From Actinomycetota bacterium (GTDB taxonomy: Bacteria; Actinomycetota; Rubrobacteria; Rubrobacterales; Rubrobacteraceae), in the NCBI GenBank assembly GCA_020200675.1, contig JAIVIG010000123.1, positions 1 through 8,918 of the forward strand: 8,918 nt of DNA, in the 5' to 3' direction. Position numbers and translations under genes: made by a program. A model generated the notes under the pieces. The model made no database searches, was not told where the DNA came from, and saw only the letters and a program-made list of their open reading frames with translations. Positions 1 through 6,823 of this stretch are shown here, in pieces. The first letter of the stretch is position 1. Every line of letters begins with the position of its first letter.

Positions 1-2
1 GC

Positions 3-467
3 GCCCGGCACGGCCTCACGGTCGCGCTGCACCACCACTACGGCACCGTGATCGAGCGCGACGACCAGCTCCGGCGCTTCCTGGAGGGTTGCGACACGGG
101 ACTGTGCCTGGACACCGGCCATCTGGTAATCGGTGGCAGCGATCCGGTCGAAGTCGCCGAGCAGGCGGCGGACAGGGTGAGCCACGTCCACCTCAAGGAC
201 GTGGACCGGGACCTCGCGAGGCGGGTCGCCACCAGAGAGTTGAGCTTCAAGGAGGCTGCCCGCCGGGGGGCGTTCCGGCCTCTGGGCGACGGCGACGTAG
301 ACGTCGGCGAGGTGGTAGATCGACTCGAACACTTGGACTACCGGGGCTGGTACGTGCTCGAACAGGACACCGTGGTCGAGGCCGAGCCAGACGAAGGCGA
401 AGGACCCGTCACCGACGTTCGTAAGAGCTTTGCTTACCTGCAACGACAACTCGAAAAGATTGCCTGA
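3..467 (+). CDS. iolE: IolE-like inosose dehydratase, C-terminal half (5' end outside window)
   Basis: IolE dehydrates scyllo-inosose (2-keto-myo-inositol) to a diketone, an early cytosolic step of inositol breakdown. The frame is open from the window edge and gives 154 residues before TGA at 465-467. A GTG at 48 exists but is internal, because the residues before it (TVALHHHYGT) are already typical family sequence. Visible TIM-barrel sugar isomerase/epimerase landmarks are the HHH strand, CLDTGHL, the metal-site strand HVHLKDVD, a LGDGDVDV loop and the closing strand GWYVLEQD. These fit the IolE branch of the AP_endonuc_2 superfamily. The assignment is strengthened by iolD and iolB downstream, though the superfamily is broad and IolH or another isomerase is possible. 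It ends 20 bases before the transporter binding protein and probably shares its transcript. No lesion is seen in the visible part. Confidence 0.8.
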   Translation, partial: ARHGLTVALHHHYGTVIERDDQLRRFLEGCDTGLCLDTGHLVIGGSDPVEVAEQAADRVSHVHLKDVDRDLARRVATRELSFKEAARRGAFRPLGDGDVDVGEVVDRLEHLDYRGWYVLEQDTVVEAEPDEGEGPVTDVRKSFAYLQRQLEKIA

Positions 468-473
468 ACCGGA

Positions 474-513
474 AAGGAGGCAATAACGTGAACAGGGAAA
501 GAGACGGAGGAGG
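474..513 (+). promoter_or_regulatory. Tandem ribosome-binding sites before the binding protein
   Basis: AAGGAGG at 474-480 lies 7 bases before GTG 488. A second purine-rich site, GGAGGAGG at 506-513, lies 4 bases before ATG 518 and 7 before ATG 521. Both are strong, so the start is ambiguous by about ten residues. The twin-arginine motif is retained with any of them. A start at 518 or 521 gives an N-region of more usual length for a Tat signal. Confidence 0.5.
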
Positions 514-1720
514 CTCGATGATGGAGAGAGGGTTTAGCCGCAGGGACTTCCTGAAGGCAGGGGGCGTCGGCATCGCCGGCGCTGCGCTGTTCGGGGTCGC
601 CGGTTGCGGCGGCGCGGAGCAGGGCGACGAGGGCGGTGAGGCAGGCGGGCTCACCAGCCGCGGGGACATCCGCATCGAGATGCCGACCCACATGATCCCC
701 CCGGACCCGAACACCGCGATAATGCAGAACGGCGCGGAGCAGGCCGCAAAGGACATGGGTGTGGACGTGCAGTTCCGCGGACCAGACCAGTTCAGCATAC
801 CCGAGATACAGCAGATCTTCGAGGCCTCCATAGCCGCGAACCCGAGCGGGATCGCCGCGACGGTCCCGGACCCCGACGCGTTAGGACCCCTGGTCCAGAA
901 AGCTGTCAACCAGGGCATACCCGTCGTACTGTTCAACGCCGGTTTGGACGTTTGGGAGGAGCTCGGCACTCAGACCTACTACGGGCAGACGGAACTGGAG
1001 GCCGGCGTCGCGGCCGGCGAGCGCATGGCGGATGCGGGGATAAAGAACGCACTTTGCGTCAACCACCAGCAGGGCCAGCTTACGTTGGAGACGAGGTGCG
1101 AAGGCTTCGACAAAGGAGTCGGGGGCAGCGTCAAGCAGATAGCGGTGGACGGCTCCGATCCCACCGCCATGCGGAGCGGGATGGAGACGGCGCTGAGGCA
1201 AAACCCGGATGTGGAGGGGTTGCTGACGCTCGGCCCCGAAGCTGCCGCGCAGGCGCTGAGAGCGGTCGAAGCCGCCGGCAGGCAGGATTCGGTCAAGGTT
1301 GCCACCTTCGACATCTCGCCCGACGTGCTCAAGGCCGTGCAGAACGGCGACCTGCTGTTCGCCATCGATCAGCAAATGTTCCTGCAAACCTACGCCTCGG
1401 CCGTCACACTGGTCACCTACATCCAGTACAGGCTCTCACCCGTCACTGCGGTGCCGACGGGACCATCGTTCGTGACCGGGGGACAGCGGGTTCCTCACCG
1501 CGGGCGGAGCGGCCAGCTACCTGGAGGTGGCGGCGCAGCTCGGCATCGTTGCCGTGCCGGTAGCGATGCTTATGATAGCCGGGGAGTTCGACCTCTCCGT
1601 GGGCTCGATGGTCGGTGCCGCGGGTATGATCATCGCGATAGCCACGACCGAGTACGGCTGGCCGCTGTGGGCGGCGGTGCTGGTCGCCTTCGCGGTGGCG
1701 CTGGCCGTCGGGTTCTTTAA
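488..1720 (+). CDS. CUT2-type sugar/inositol ABC transporter substrate-binding lipoprotein, C-terminus lost
   Basis: This is a periplasmic-binding-protein-like lipoprotein that would deliver a sugar or cyclitol to the permease encoded next. Numbered from GTG 488, a twin-arginine signal SRRDFLKAGG (residues 17-26) is followed by a lipobox ending VAGC (Cys40). An RbsB-like domain (Peripla_BP_4 type) follows, with IFEASIAANPSGIAATVPDP, GIPVVLFNAG and VKVATFDISPDVLKAVQNGDLLFAIDQQ, all typical of the ribose/inositol family. Family-like sequence stops at about residue 330 (GPSFVT, base 1477). The tail from there to the stop at 1718-1720 is nonsense, because that DNA encodes the permease in another frame. 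The real C-terminal helix, the stop and the intergenic gap are missing. Alternative starts are ATG 518 and ATG 521. Gene order with iolE, iolD and iolB suggests an inositol ligand, but this is inference. Confidence 0.82.
   Translation: MNRERDGGGSMMERGFSRRDFLKAGGVGIAGAALFGVAGCGGAEQGDEGGEAGGLTSRGDIRIEMPTHMIPPDPNTAIMQNGAEQAAKDMGVDVQFRGPDQFSIPEIQQIFEASIAANPSGIAATVPDPDALGPLVQKAVNQGIPVVLFNAGLDVWEELGTQTYYGQTELEAGVAAGERMADAGIKNALCVNHQQGQLTLETRCEGFDKGVGGSVKQIAVDGSDPTAMRSGMETALRQNPDVEGLLTLGPEAAAQALRAVEAAGRQDSVKVATFDISPDVLKAVQNGDLLFAIDQQMFLQTYASAVTLVTYIQYRLSPVTAVPTGPSFVTGGQRVPHRGRSGQLPGGGGAARHRCRAGSDAYDSRGVRPLRGLDGRCRGYDHRDSHDRVRLAAVGGGAGRLRGGAGRRVL
1470..1485 (+). other. Deletion/frame-change junction between binding protein and permease
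   Basis: Before this point the binding-protein frame is family-like, ending GPSFVT at 1477. After it, the permease frame is family-like, beginning GDSGFLTAGG at 1479. The two frames differ, and the permease frame has TGA at 1473-1475, so this is not a functional fusion. Missing here are the end of the binding protein, the intergenic gap, and the permease start with its first membrane segment. Judging from usual lengths that is roughly 250-350 bp, which is an estimate. The short run ACCGGGGAC at the joint could be residual microhomology. A real deletion and an assembly error are both possible. Confidence 0.75.
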
Positions 1721-2375
1721 CGGATACATGGTGATCAGGACCGGGCTTCCTTCGTTCATCGTTACCCTGGGGATGCTCTTTGCGCTACGCGGCCTCACCA
1801 TAGGTTTTGCGCGACTGTTGACCGGGCGTACGCAGTTAGGGCTGGGTGACGCCACCTCCGGTAGCCCGCTGACGCCGCTGTTCGCGGGGACCTTCGGGAG
1901 CTTCTCGGTTACCATCGTATGGTGGCTGGTGCTGGCCGTGCTGGGAACCTGGGTGCTGCAGAGAACGACGTTCGGCAACTGGATCTTCGGGGCCGGAGGA
2001 GACGCGAACGCTGCCCGCAACGTCGGCGTGCCGGTCAATCGGGTGAAGATCCTGCTGTTCATGTGCACCGCCCTCTCCGCAGCGCTGCTCGCGACTATCC
2101 AGGTGCTCGACGCGGGTTCCGCCGACGTTCTCCGCGGAGAGCTCTTGGAGCTGCAAGCCATCGCCGCCTCCGTCATCGGGGGGGTGTTGCTCACCGGCGG
2201 GTACGGCTCGGTGGTCGGCGCGCTGTTCGGCGCGCTCATCTTCGGCATGGTGCAGCAAGGCATCTTCTTCACCGGCGTCAACACCGACTGGTTCCTGGTC
2301 TTCGTCGGGGTGATGTTGCTGGTCGCGGTGCTCTTCAACAACGTCATACGCAAGCGAGCATCGGAGGCACGCTGA
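1479..2375 (+). CDS. CUT2-type sugar/inositol ABC transporter permease, 5'-truncated
   Basis: This is the membrane subunit of the importer, in the RbsC-like BPD_transp_2 family. The frame gives 298 recognisable residues. They include the family motif MLMIAGEFDLSVGS (residues 30-43), several hydrophobic spans (about 22-35, 43-58, 64-80, 91-105, 145-160, 190-208, 226-240, 246-264, 271-289), the cytoplasmic loop GGDANAARNVGVPVNRVK (173-190), which in this family contacts the ATPase, and ASVIGGVLLTGGYGSVVGA (230-248). Relatives run about 320-350 residues, so about 40-50 are missing with the first membrane helix. No start codon with a ribosome site exists in frame: TGA at 1473 blocks the frame upstream, and the first candidate, GTG 1527, is internal and unsupported. 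As written the gene could not make a complete permease. Its TGA at 2373-2375 overlaps the next start. Confidence 0.82.
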   Translation, partial: GDSGFLTAGGAASYLEVAAQLGIVAVPVAMLMIAGEFDLSVGSMVGAAGMIIAIATTEYGWPLWAAVLVAFAVALAVGFFNGYMVIRTGLPSFIVTLGMLFALRGLTIGFARLLTGRTQLGLGDATSGSPLTPLFAGTFGSFSVTIVWWLVLAVLGTWVLQRTTFGNWIFGAGGDANAARNVGVPVNRVKILLFMCTALSAALLATIQVLDAGSADVLRGELLELQAIAASVIGGVLLTGGYGSVVGALFGALIFGMVQQGIFFTGVNTDWFLVFVGVMLLVAVLFNNVIRKRASEAR

Positions 2376-3214
2376 TGACAGAAACAACGCCAACACGGAC
2401 GGCAAGCTCAACGCCGATTATCGAGGTCCGTAACGCCTCGAAGTACTTCGGTTCGGTCATTGCTCTTGAGGATGTCTCCATGGACGTCTACGCCGGCGAG
2501 GTTATGTGTCTGCTCGGGGACAACGGAGCCGGGAAGTCCACCCTGATCAAGATGCTCTCCGGCGTTCACCGGCCCGACAAGGGCACGCTGCTGGTGGACG
2601 GCGAGGAGACTTTGTTCGGCTCGCCGCGCGATGCCATCGACCGTGGGATAGCCACGGTCTACCAGGACCTGGCGATGATCCCGTTGATGGGCATCTCCCG
2701 CAACTTCTTCATCGGGCGCGAGCCGACGAAGGGCAGAGGACCGTTCAAACGCTTCGACCTGGCGAAAGCCGACCGCGTAACCTACGAAGAGCTGCACAAG
2801 ATCGGCATCGACATCCGCGACCCCGCACAGCCCGTGACCACACTGTCCGGCGGGGAGCGCCAATCGGTGGCGACAGCCCGCGCCGTCTACTTCGGAGCGA
2901 AGGTGCTGATCCTAGATGAGCCGACCAGCGCTTTGGGGGTCAAGCAGGCGGCCATCGTCCTGCGCTACGTCGCCCAGACCCGTGAGCAGGGGATCGGAGT
3001 GATCTTCATCAGCCACAACGTGTACCATGCTTACGCGATCGGGGATCGGTTCACCGTACTCAATCATGGACGCAGCGTTGGCACCTTCGATAAGGGCGAG
3101 ATCAGTATCGGAGAGCTGGAGAAGATGATGGCCGGTGGTGCTGAGCTGGACAAGCTCAGCGCCGAACTCCAAGGAATCGGATCCGAAGCGTCGGCGAATG
3201 AGACCGACGGTTAG
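2375..3214 (+). CDS. Sugar/inositol ABC transporter ATP-binding protein, single nucleotide-binding domain
   Basis: This ATPase powers the importer from the cytoplasmic side. It has 279 residues from ATG 2375, overlapping the permease stop by one base (TGATG), with GGAGG at 2363-2367; such overlap implies translational coupling. All motifs are present: Walker A GDNGAGKST (48-56), Q-loop Gln97 in VYQDLA, signature LSGGERQ (157-163), Walker B VLILDEP (177-183) with the catalytic Glu, and H-loop His214 in ISHN. The length equals one nucleotide-binding domain plus a short tail, whereas RbsA and MglA carry two. The single-domain type resembles FrcA of the fructose FrcBCA system and would act as a homodimer. 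The gene is clean, with no frameshift. The ligand is not shown by the sequence; inositol is inferred from the neighbours. Confidence 0.9.
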   Translation: MTETTPTRTASSTPIIEVRNASKYFGSVIALEDVSMDVYAGEVMCLLGDNGAGKSTLIKMLSGVHRPDKGTLLVDGEETLFGSPRDAIDRGIATVYQDLAMIPLMGISRNFFIGREPTKGRGPFKRFDLAKADRVTYEELHKIGIDIRDPAQPVTTLSGGERQSVATARAVYFGAKVLILDEPTSALGVKQAAIVLRYVAQTREQGIGVIFISHNVYHAYAIGDRFTVLNHGRSVGTFDKGEISIGELEKMMAGGAELDKLSAELQGIGSEASANETDG

Positions 3215-3284
3215 GGGATCGGTAGCGTAATAGCGGCTGTCTTCTAAGACTGAAGCTGTCGTGCAGGCTGGAGGAGGTACGGTA
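3215..3284 (+). other. Gap between transporter ATPase and iolD
   Basis: Seventy bases without a gene. It contains the iolD ribosome site GGAGGAGG (3270-3277) and an imperfect palindrome GTCTT-CT-AAGAC (3239-3250), which could be a regulator half-site but has too short a loop for a hairpin. No terminator is visible, so readthrough from the transporter genes into iolD is likely. Confidence 0.4.
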
Positions 3285-4822
3285 ATGGGCACGGTGCGTC
3301 TGACGACCGCCCAGGCGCTGGTCAGGTTCCTGGCGAACCAGTACGTGGAGCGCGACGGGGTGGAATGTCGCTTCTTCGCCGGGTGCTTCGGCATCTTCGG
3401 CCACGGCAACGTCGCGGGCGTAGGCCAGGCGTTGCAGCAGTACTCGGGCGAGCTCACCTACTACCAGGCCCGCAACGAGCAGGCGATGGTCCACACCGCC
3501 TCCGCCTACGCCCGGATGAAAAACCGTCTCGGGGCCTTCGCCTGCACGAGCTCCATAGGCCCTGGCGCGACCAACATGGTCACGGGGGCTGCGCTCGCCA
3601 CCATAAATCGCCTGCCCGTGCTGCTCCTGCCCGGCGACGTCTTCGCCTCGCGCGTCCCTGACCCCGTCCTGCAAAAGCTCGAGTCGCCGCACGACGGCGA
3701 CCTCTCCGTAAACGACTGCTTCAGGCCGGTGTCGAAATACTGGGACCGCATAAACCGCCCCGAGCAGATCATCCCCGCGGCGCTCGCGGCCACGCGGGTC
3801 TTGACCAACCAGGCCGAGACCGGCGCGGTTACGCTGGCCTTGCCCCAGGACGTGCAGGCGGAGGCCTACGACTTCCCCGAGGAGTTCTTCGACAAGCGCG
3901 TCTGGCGTATAGGACGCCCGCTACCGGATGAGGAGTCGCTGGAACGTGCGGCGGCGCTGATCCGGAACACCAGGCGGCCGATGATCGTGGCCGGGGGAGG
4001 TGTGATCTACTCTGGAACAACCGGAGCCTTGCGGCGTCTCGTCGAGCAGACCGGCATCCCGGTCGGGGAGACGCAGGCCGGGAAGGGCTCGATGCCCTAC
4101 GACCATCCCCTCGCTCTGGGCGCCGTAGGGGCGACGGGCACCTTCGCCGCGAACAGCGCCGCCCGCGAAGCCGCCCTCGTCATCGGTGTGGGCACCCGCT
4201 GGAGCGACTTCACCACCGCCTCCAAAACCGCCTTCCAGAACCCCGAGGTGCGCTTCGTAAACATAAACGTCGCAGACTTCGACGCCCACAAGCACGCGGG
4301 CCTCGCGCTCGTCGGCGACGCCCGAGCCACGCTCGAAGCCCTCTCAGAGTTGCTCTCCGGCTACGAGGTGGAAAGCGAGTACAGGGAGAAGAGCGAGCGG
4401 GCCTCGAAGGAGTGGGACAGGGAGGTCGAGCGGCTGTACACGCTGGGGCACGCGCCTCTGCCGGCGCAGAGCGAGGTCATAGGGGCTGTCAACTCGTTCT
4501 CGGAGCCAGAGGACGTGGTGGTGTGTGCGGCGGGCTCGATGCCGGGCGACCTGCACAAGCTATGGCGCACGCGCGACCCGAAAGGCTACCACGTCGAGTA
4601 CGGCTACTCGTGCATGGGGTACGAGTGCAGGGGGCTCTGGCCGAGGCCAAGGAGGTAGACTGGACCGTCGTGATCCACATCCCCGTGGACCGCTACGAGG
4701 GCGTGCCGAGCTACGAGTCTTTCTGGGATGTGCCGGTAGCCGAGGTCTCCGAGATGGACTCCGTGGTCGCTTCGCGCAAGGAGTACGCCGAAGGAAAGCA
4801 GACGGAGCGCCGTTACCTGTAA
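3285..4822 (+). pseudogene. iolD: iolD, 3D-(3,5/4)-trihydroxycyclohexane-1,2-dione hydrolase, with internal deletion and frame change
   Basis: IolD is a thiamine-diphosphate enzyme that opens the ring of the inositol-derived dione to give 5-deoxyglucuronate. Translation starts at ATG 3285 behind GGAGGAGG (3270-3277). Residues 1-447 are normal: the PYR domain with catalytic Glu65 in QARNEQAMVH, SSIGPGATNMVTGAA (89-103), the central domain with MIVAGGGVIYSG and TQAGKGSMPYDHPLA, and the start of the PP domain (YHVEYGYSCMGYE). After base 4625 that frame soon terminates, at 4656-4658. Family-like C-terminal sequence resumes in another frame (QGALAEAKEVDWTVVIHIPV, then YESFWDVPVAEVSEM) and ends at TAA 4820-4822. 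IolD is usually about 620-640 residues; the two parts total about 510. The lost part includes the GDG...N segment that binds the cofactor diphosphate and metal, so the product as written should be inactive. Confidence 0.87.
4620..4634 (+). other. Deletion/frame-change junction inside iolD
   Basis: The upstream frame ends recognisably at Gly-Tyr-Glu (4617-4625), and the C-terminal frame becomes recognisable at Gln 4628. About 110-125 codons that belong between them are absent; this figure is estimated from the normal family length. A clean single indel cannot explain the loss, so this is a deletion or a mis-joined contig. Confidence 0.75.
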
Positions 4823-4836
4823 GGAGGAATCTTGGT

Positions 4837-5646
4837 GTGGCAGATCTGATAGTCAGCATCAAGGAGCGGCCGGACGCGGACGGCAGCGTCGTGAAGGTCA
4901 CCCCGGAGACCGCCGGGTGGGAGTACGTGGGCTTCGAGGCCCTGCGGCTCGAGGACGGGCGGACCGTCGAGCGTCGCGCGGACGCCGAAGAGGTCTGCCT
5001 TGTGGTCCTCTCCGGATATTGCACCATCTCCACCCCCGACGACGAGTGGAAGGGTATCGGGGAGCGCGACAGCGTCTTCGAGGGCCGGCCTTACGCGGTC
5101 TACCTGCCGCCAGGGACGGACTACCGCGTCGAGGCCGTCACCTACCTTGAGCTGGCGGTGGCCTCGGCGCCGGCCCGGAGCGGGACGGACCCTTTGCTCG
5201 TGCGGCCCGAGGACATAGAGGTGGAGGTGCGCGGCTATGGAAACATGGAGCGGCGCATACACCCGATCCTGATGGAGGACCGCCCGGCCGAAAGGTTGCT
5301 TGTCGTCGAGGTCGTCACGCCTCAAGGCCATTGGTCGAGCTACCCTCCGCACAAGCACGACCAGGATGACCGCCCGCACGAGACCTACCTGGAAGAGACC
5401 TACTACCACAAGATCCAACCCATACAGGGTTTCGCCGTCCAAAAGGTCTACACGGAGGACCGCTCGCTCGACGAGACGCTGACCGTCAAGGACGACGACA
5501 CCGTGCTCGTGCCCCGAGGCTACCACGCCGTCTCCGCGCCGCCGGGCTACGACCTCTACTACCTGAACGTCATGGCAGGCCCCGTGCGAGAGTGGAAGGT
5601 GAAGAACGACCCCGACCACGAGTGGCTCCTGGAACGGGAGGGATAG
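4837..5646 (+). CDS. iolB: 5-deoxy-glucuronate isomerase IolB
   Basis: IolB converts 5-deoxyglucuronate to 2-deoxy-5-keto-gluconate, the step after IolD. Length is 269 residues, normal for the family. The GTG start at 4837 sits 9 bases after AAGGAGG (4821-4827), which overlaps the iolD stop, so the two genes are adjacent in one operon. The bicupin KduI/IolB fold shows the expected metal site: His172 and His174 in YPPHKHD, Glu187 in LEETYYHK and His230 in VPRGYHAV. Other family landmarks are the N-terminal GWEYVGFEALRL, VYLPPGTDYRV, RRIHPIL, GHWSSYP and the C-terminal DPDHEWLLE. The gene is intact. Its 3' end is partly repeated about 1.1 kb downstream (6733-6780). Confidence 0.95.
   Translation: MADLIVSIKERPDADGSVVKVTPETAGWEYVGFEALRLEDGRTVERRADAEEVCLVVLSGYCTISTPDDEWKGIGERDSVFEGRPYAVYLPPGTDYRVEAVTYLELAVASAPARSGTDPLLVRPEDIEVEVRGYGNMERRIHPILMEDRPAERLLVVEVVTPQGHWSSYPPHKHDQDDRPHETYLEETYYHKIQPIQGFAVQKVYTEDRSLDETLTVKDDDTVLVPRGYHAVSAPPGYDLYYLNVMAGPVREWKVKNDPDHEWLLEREG
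5608..5627 (+). repeat. Direct repeat, copy 1 (inside iolB)
   Basis: These 20 bases encode Asp-Pro-Asp-His-Glu-Trp plus two bases of the next Leu codon. They occur again in the same orientation at 6751-6770, 1,143 bases downstream. Recombination between the copies would remove the isomerase gene and keep the iolB 3' end nearly intact. Whether that occurs is not shown. Confidence 0.7.
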
Positions 5647-5685
5647 CTCGACGCGCCCGCGCCAGATTGGAGGTCGTCAAATAAC

Positions 5686-6504
5686 ATGAGAGCCGGGCAG
5701 CTCGCCATCAACTCGCAGTGTACTTCGAATCGAAACCTGGAAGAGGCGCTGGAGGCACACGCCGCCGCCGGATTCCGCTGCGCAGAACCGCACCTGAACC
5801 TCGTCAAAGACTGGCTCGACGACGGGCACACCGTCGAGCAGACACGGGAGCTCTTCGAATCCTACGGCCTTCGCGTCGTCGCCGGCTCCCAACTGGAGGT
5901 GGCATGCTTCGGCTCGCCGGATGCCCGTCTTCCCAACCTGAGGGCCAACGCAGAGAACGCGCGGCTGGTACACGATCTGGGCGGTGACAGGCTGATCGTA
6001 GGTACCGACGGTCCCGAGCAGGTATCCGTCGAGGCGCTGGACGCGATAGCGTTTGCACTGAGCGATCTGGCCCAGAGCATCGAGGGCCTCGACGTGGATG
6101 TCGCCCTCGAGTTCAACTGGTCGCCGGTGGTCAAGAGCTTCCCGAGCGCGGTGCGGGTCGCCGAGAAGGCCGAACATCCCAGGGTGGGCGTGCTCTTCGA
6201 CACCGCGCACTATCACGTCACCCCGACGAAGCTGAGCGATCTCGACGCCGACGCCGTGCGGTGGATCAAGCACGTCCACGTAAACGACATGCCGGATAAA
6301 CCGGCGGATCTCACCCACCGCGACTCCGACCGCGTCCTCCCGGGAGAGGGCGTGCTCGACCTTCGCGAGATCATCGCGACGCTCGAACGGGGCGGCTACG
6401 ACGGCTTCTTCTCCATCGAGTTGTTCAACGCGGAGCTGTGGCGGCTCCCCGCAAAGGAGGCCGCCCGCCGGTGTTACGAGAGCCTGCTGCCACTGTGTGA
6501 TTAA
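5686..6504 (+). CDS. iolI: IolI-like sugar isomerase/epimerase (probable 2-keto-myo-inositol isomerase)
   Basis: IolI interconverts 2-keto-myo-inositol and 1-keto-D-chiro-inositol, linking chiro-inositol to the myo-inositol pathway. The gene encodes 272 residues, close to the usual length of about 278. ATG 5686 is preceded by GGAGG (5669-5673), a rather long 12-base spacer, and the gene starts 39 bases after iolB. It is a TIM barrel of the AP_endonuc_2 superfamily with the four expected metal ligands well placed: Glu142 (VALEFNWSP), Asp172 (LFDTAHYH), His198 (HVHVNDMP) and Glu245 (FSIELFN). The DRVLPGEGVLDL segment (215-226) and SIELFNAELWRLPAKEA match my memory of IolI better than of IolE. 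Other sugar isomerases share this fold, so the exact substrate is an inference from family resemblance and the iol setting. The gene is intact. Confidence 0.8.
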   Translation: MRAGQLAINSQCTSNRNLEEALEAHAAAGFRCAEPHLNLVKDWLDDGHTVEQTRELFESYGLRVVAGSQLEVACFGSPDARLPNLRANAENARLVHDLGGDRLIVGTDGPEQVSVEALDAIAFALSDLAQSIEGLDVDVALEFNWSPVVKSFPSAVRVAEKAEHPRVGVLFDTAHYHVTPTKLSDLDADAVRWIKHVHVNDMPDKPADLTHRDSDRVLPGEGVLDLREIIATLERGGYDGFFSIELFNAELWRLPAKEAARRCYESLLPLCD

Positions 6505-6732
6505 CATTCCGCGGATAGTGTGGACGCGGGTACCACCGCGCCAGCAAACCCTGTATCGGGGGGAATCAAGAGAGCATAAAATGCTGGCATGGAGATGTTC
6601 ACGCGCGTGTTTGCCGAGAAGCTGCCGCCGGGTTCGATGCTTGGAGCCGGCGCGACGGCTCGAAAGTCCTTCCGGTGATGAGCCAGCGGTAACCGAAGCC
6701 TTGGGAGGACGAGCTGGCCGAGGCTGACGCGC

Positions 6733-6780
6733 GAGTGAAGGGTCGAAAGAGACCCCGACCACGAGTGGCTGCTCGAGTAG
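6733..6780 (+). pseudogene. Remnant of a second iolB 3' end
   Basis: Translated with stops, this stretch reads E-stop-R-V-E-R-D-P-D-H-E-W-L-L-E-stop. The C-terminus of the intact iolB upstream is E-W-K-V-K-N-D-P-D-H-E-W-L-L-E. Spacing is the same throughout, the Trp codon has become TGA (6736-6738), and 20 bases are identical (6751-6770 versus 5608-5627). The third-position change after the identical run preserves Leu-Leu-Glu, which points to a diverged paralogue rather than a fresh copy. Homology before 6733 is weak or absent. It ends with TAG 6778-6780, just before the next gene's ribosome site. Confidence 0.6.
6751..6770 (+). repeat. Direct repeat, copy 2 (in the iolB remnant)
   Basis: Identical to bases 5608-5627 and in the same orientation. 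It is the best-preserved part of the iolB-like remnant before the second binding-protein gene. Confidence 0.7.
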
Positions 6781-6814
6781 GACGGAAAGGAGACACGGAT
6801 GAACGACGCCAAGC

Positions 6815-6823
6815 ACCGGGCGA
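6815..6823 (+). other. Frameshift in the signal-peptide region
   Basis: The start-codon frame (from 6799) gives MNDAKHRA and then turns to nonsense. The +1 frame gives RDFLKVGG from 6821, but it has TGA at 6800. One missing base in or next to the CGGGCG run at 6817-6822 would restore MNDAKHRARDFLKVGG. If the original had a full twin-arginine pair, more than one base may be missing. Confidence 0.7.

Larger units (their letters stand above)
6505..6798 (+). other. Intergenic stretch with decayed coding remnants
   Basis: These 294 bases hold no complete gene. An ATG at 6589 opens a 29-codon frame (MEMFTRVFAEKLPPGSMLG...) to TGA 6676. It looks protein-like but I do not recognise it and see no good ribosome site. 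A further stretch around 6700-6740 reads PWEDELAEADARVKG in one frame, also unassigned. From about 6733 to 6780 there is a remnant of an iolB 3' end, described separately. AAGGAG at 6787-6792 is the ribosome site of the next gene. A short inverted repeat at 6525-6540 (CGCGG, six-base loop, CCGCG) is too weak to call a terminator. The picture fits leftovers of one or more genes rather than a designed regulatory region. Confidence 0.55.

Noticed and set aside
488..1720. A natural binding protein-permease fusion
   Set aside because: The two recognisable parts are in different frames, and the tail translated in the first frame is nonsense, so no single protein contains both.
3239..3250. Palindrome GTCTT-CT-AAGAC as operator of an iol regulator
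   Set aside because: It occurs once in the window as far as I can see and does not match an operator I know. It is mentioned in the gap entry only.
6525..6540. Inverted repeat CGCGG/CCGCG as terminator or operator
   Set aside because: The stem is only five base pairs, has no T-run, and is common by chance at this GC content.
6736..6738. UGA read as tryptophan or selenocysteine in the iolB-like remnant
   Set aside because: The intact iolB uses TGG at that position, other genes here stop normally at TGA, and no complete gene surrounds this codon.
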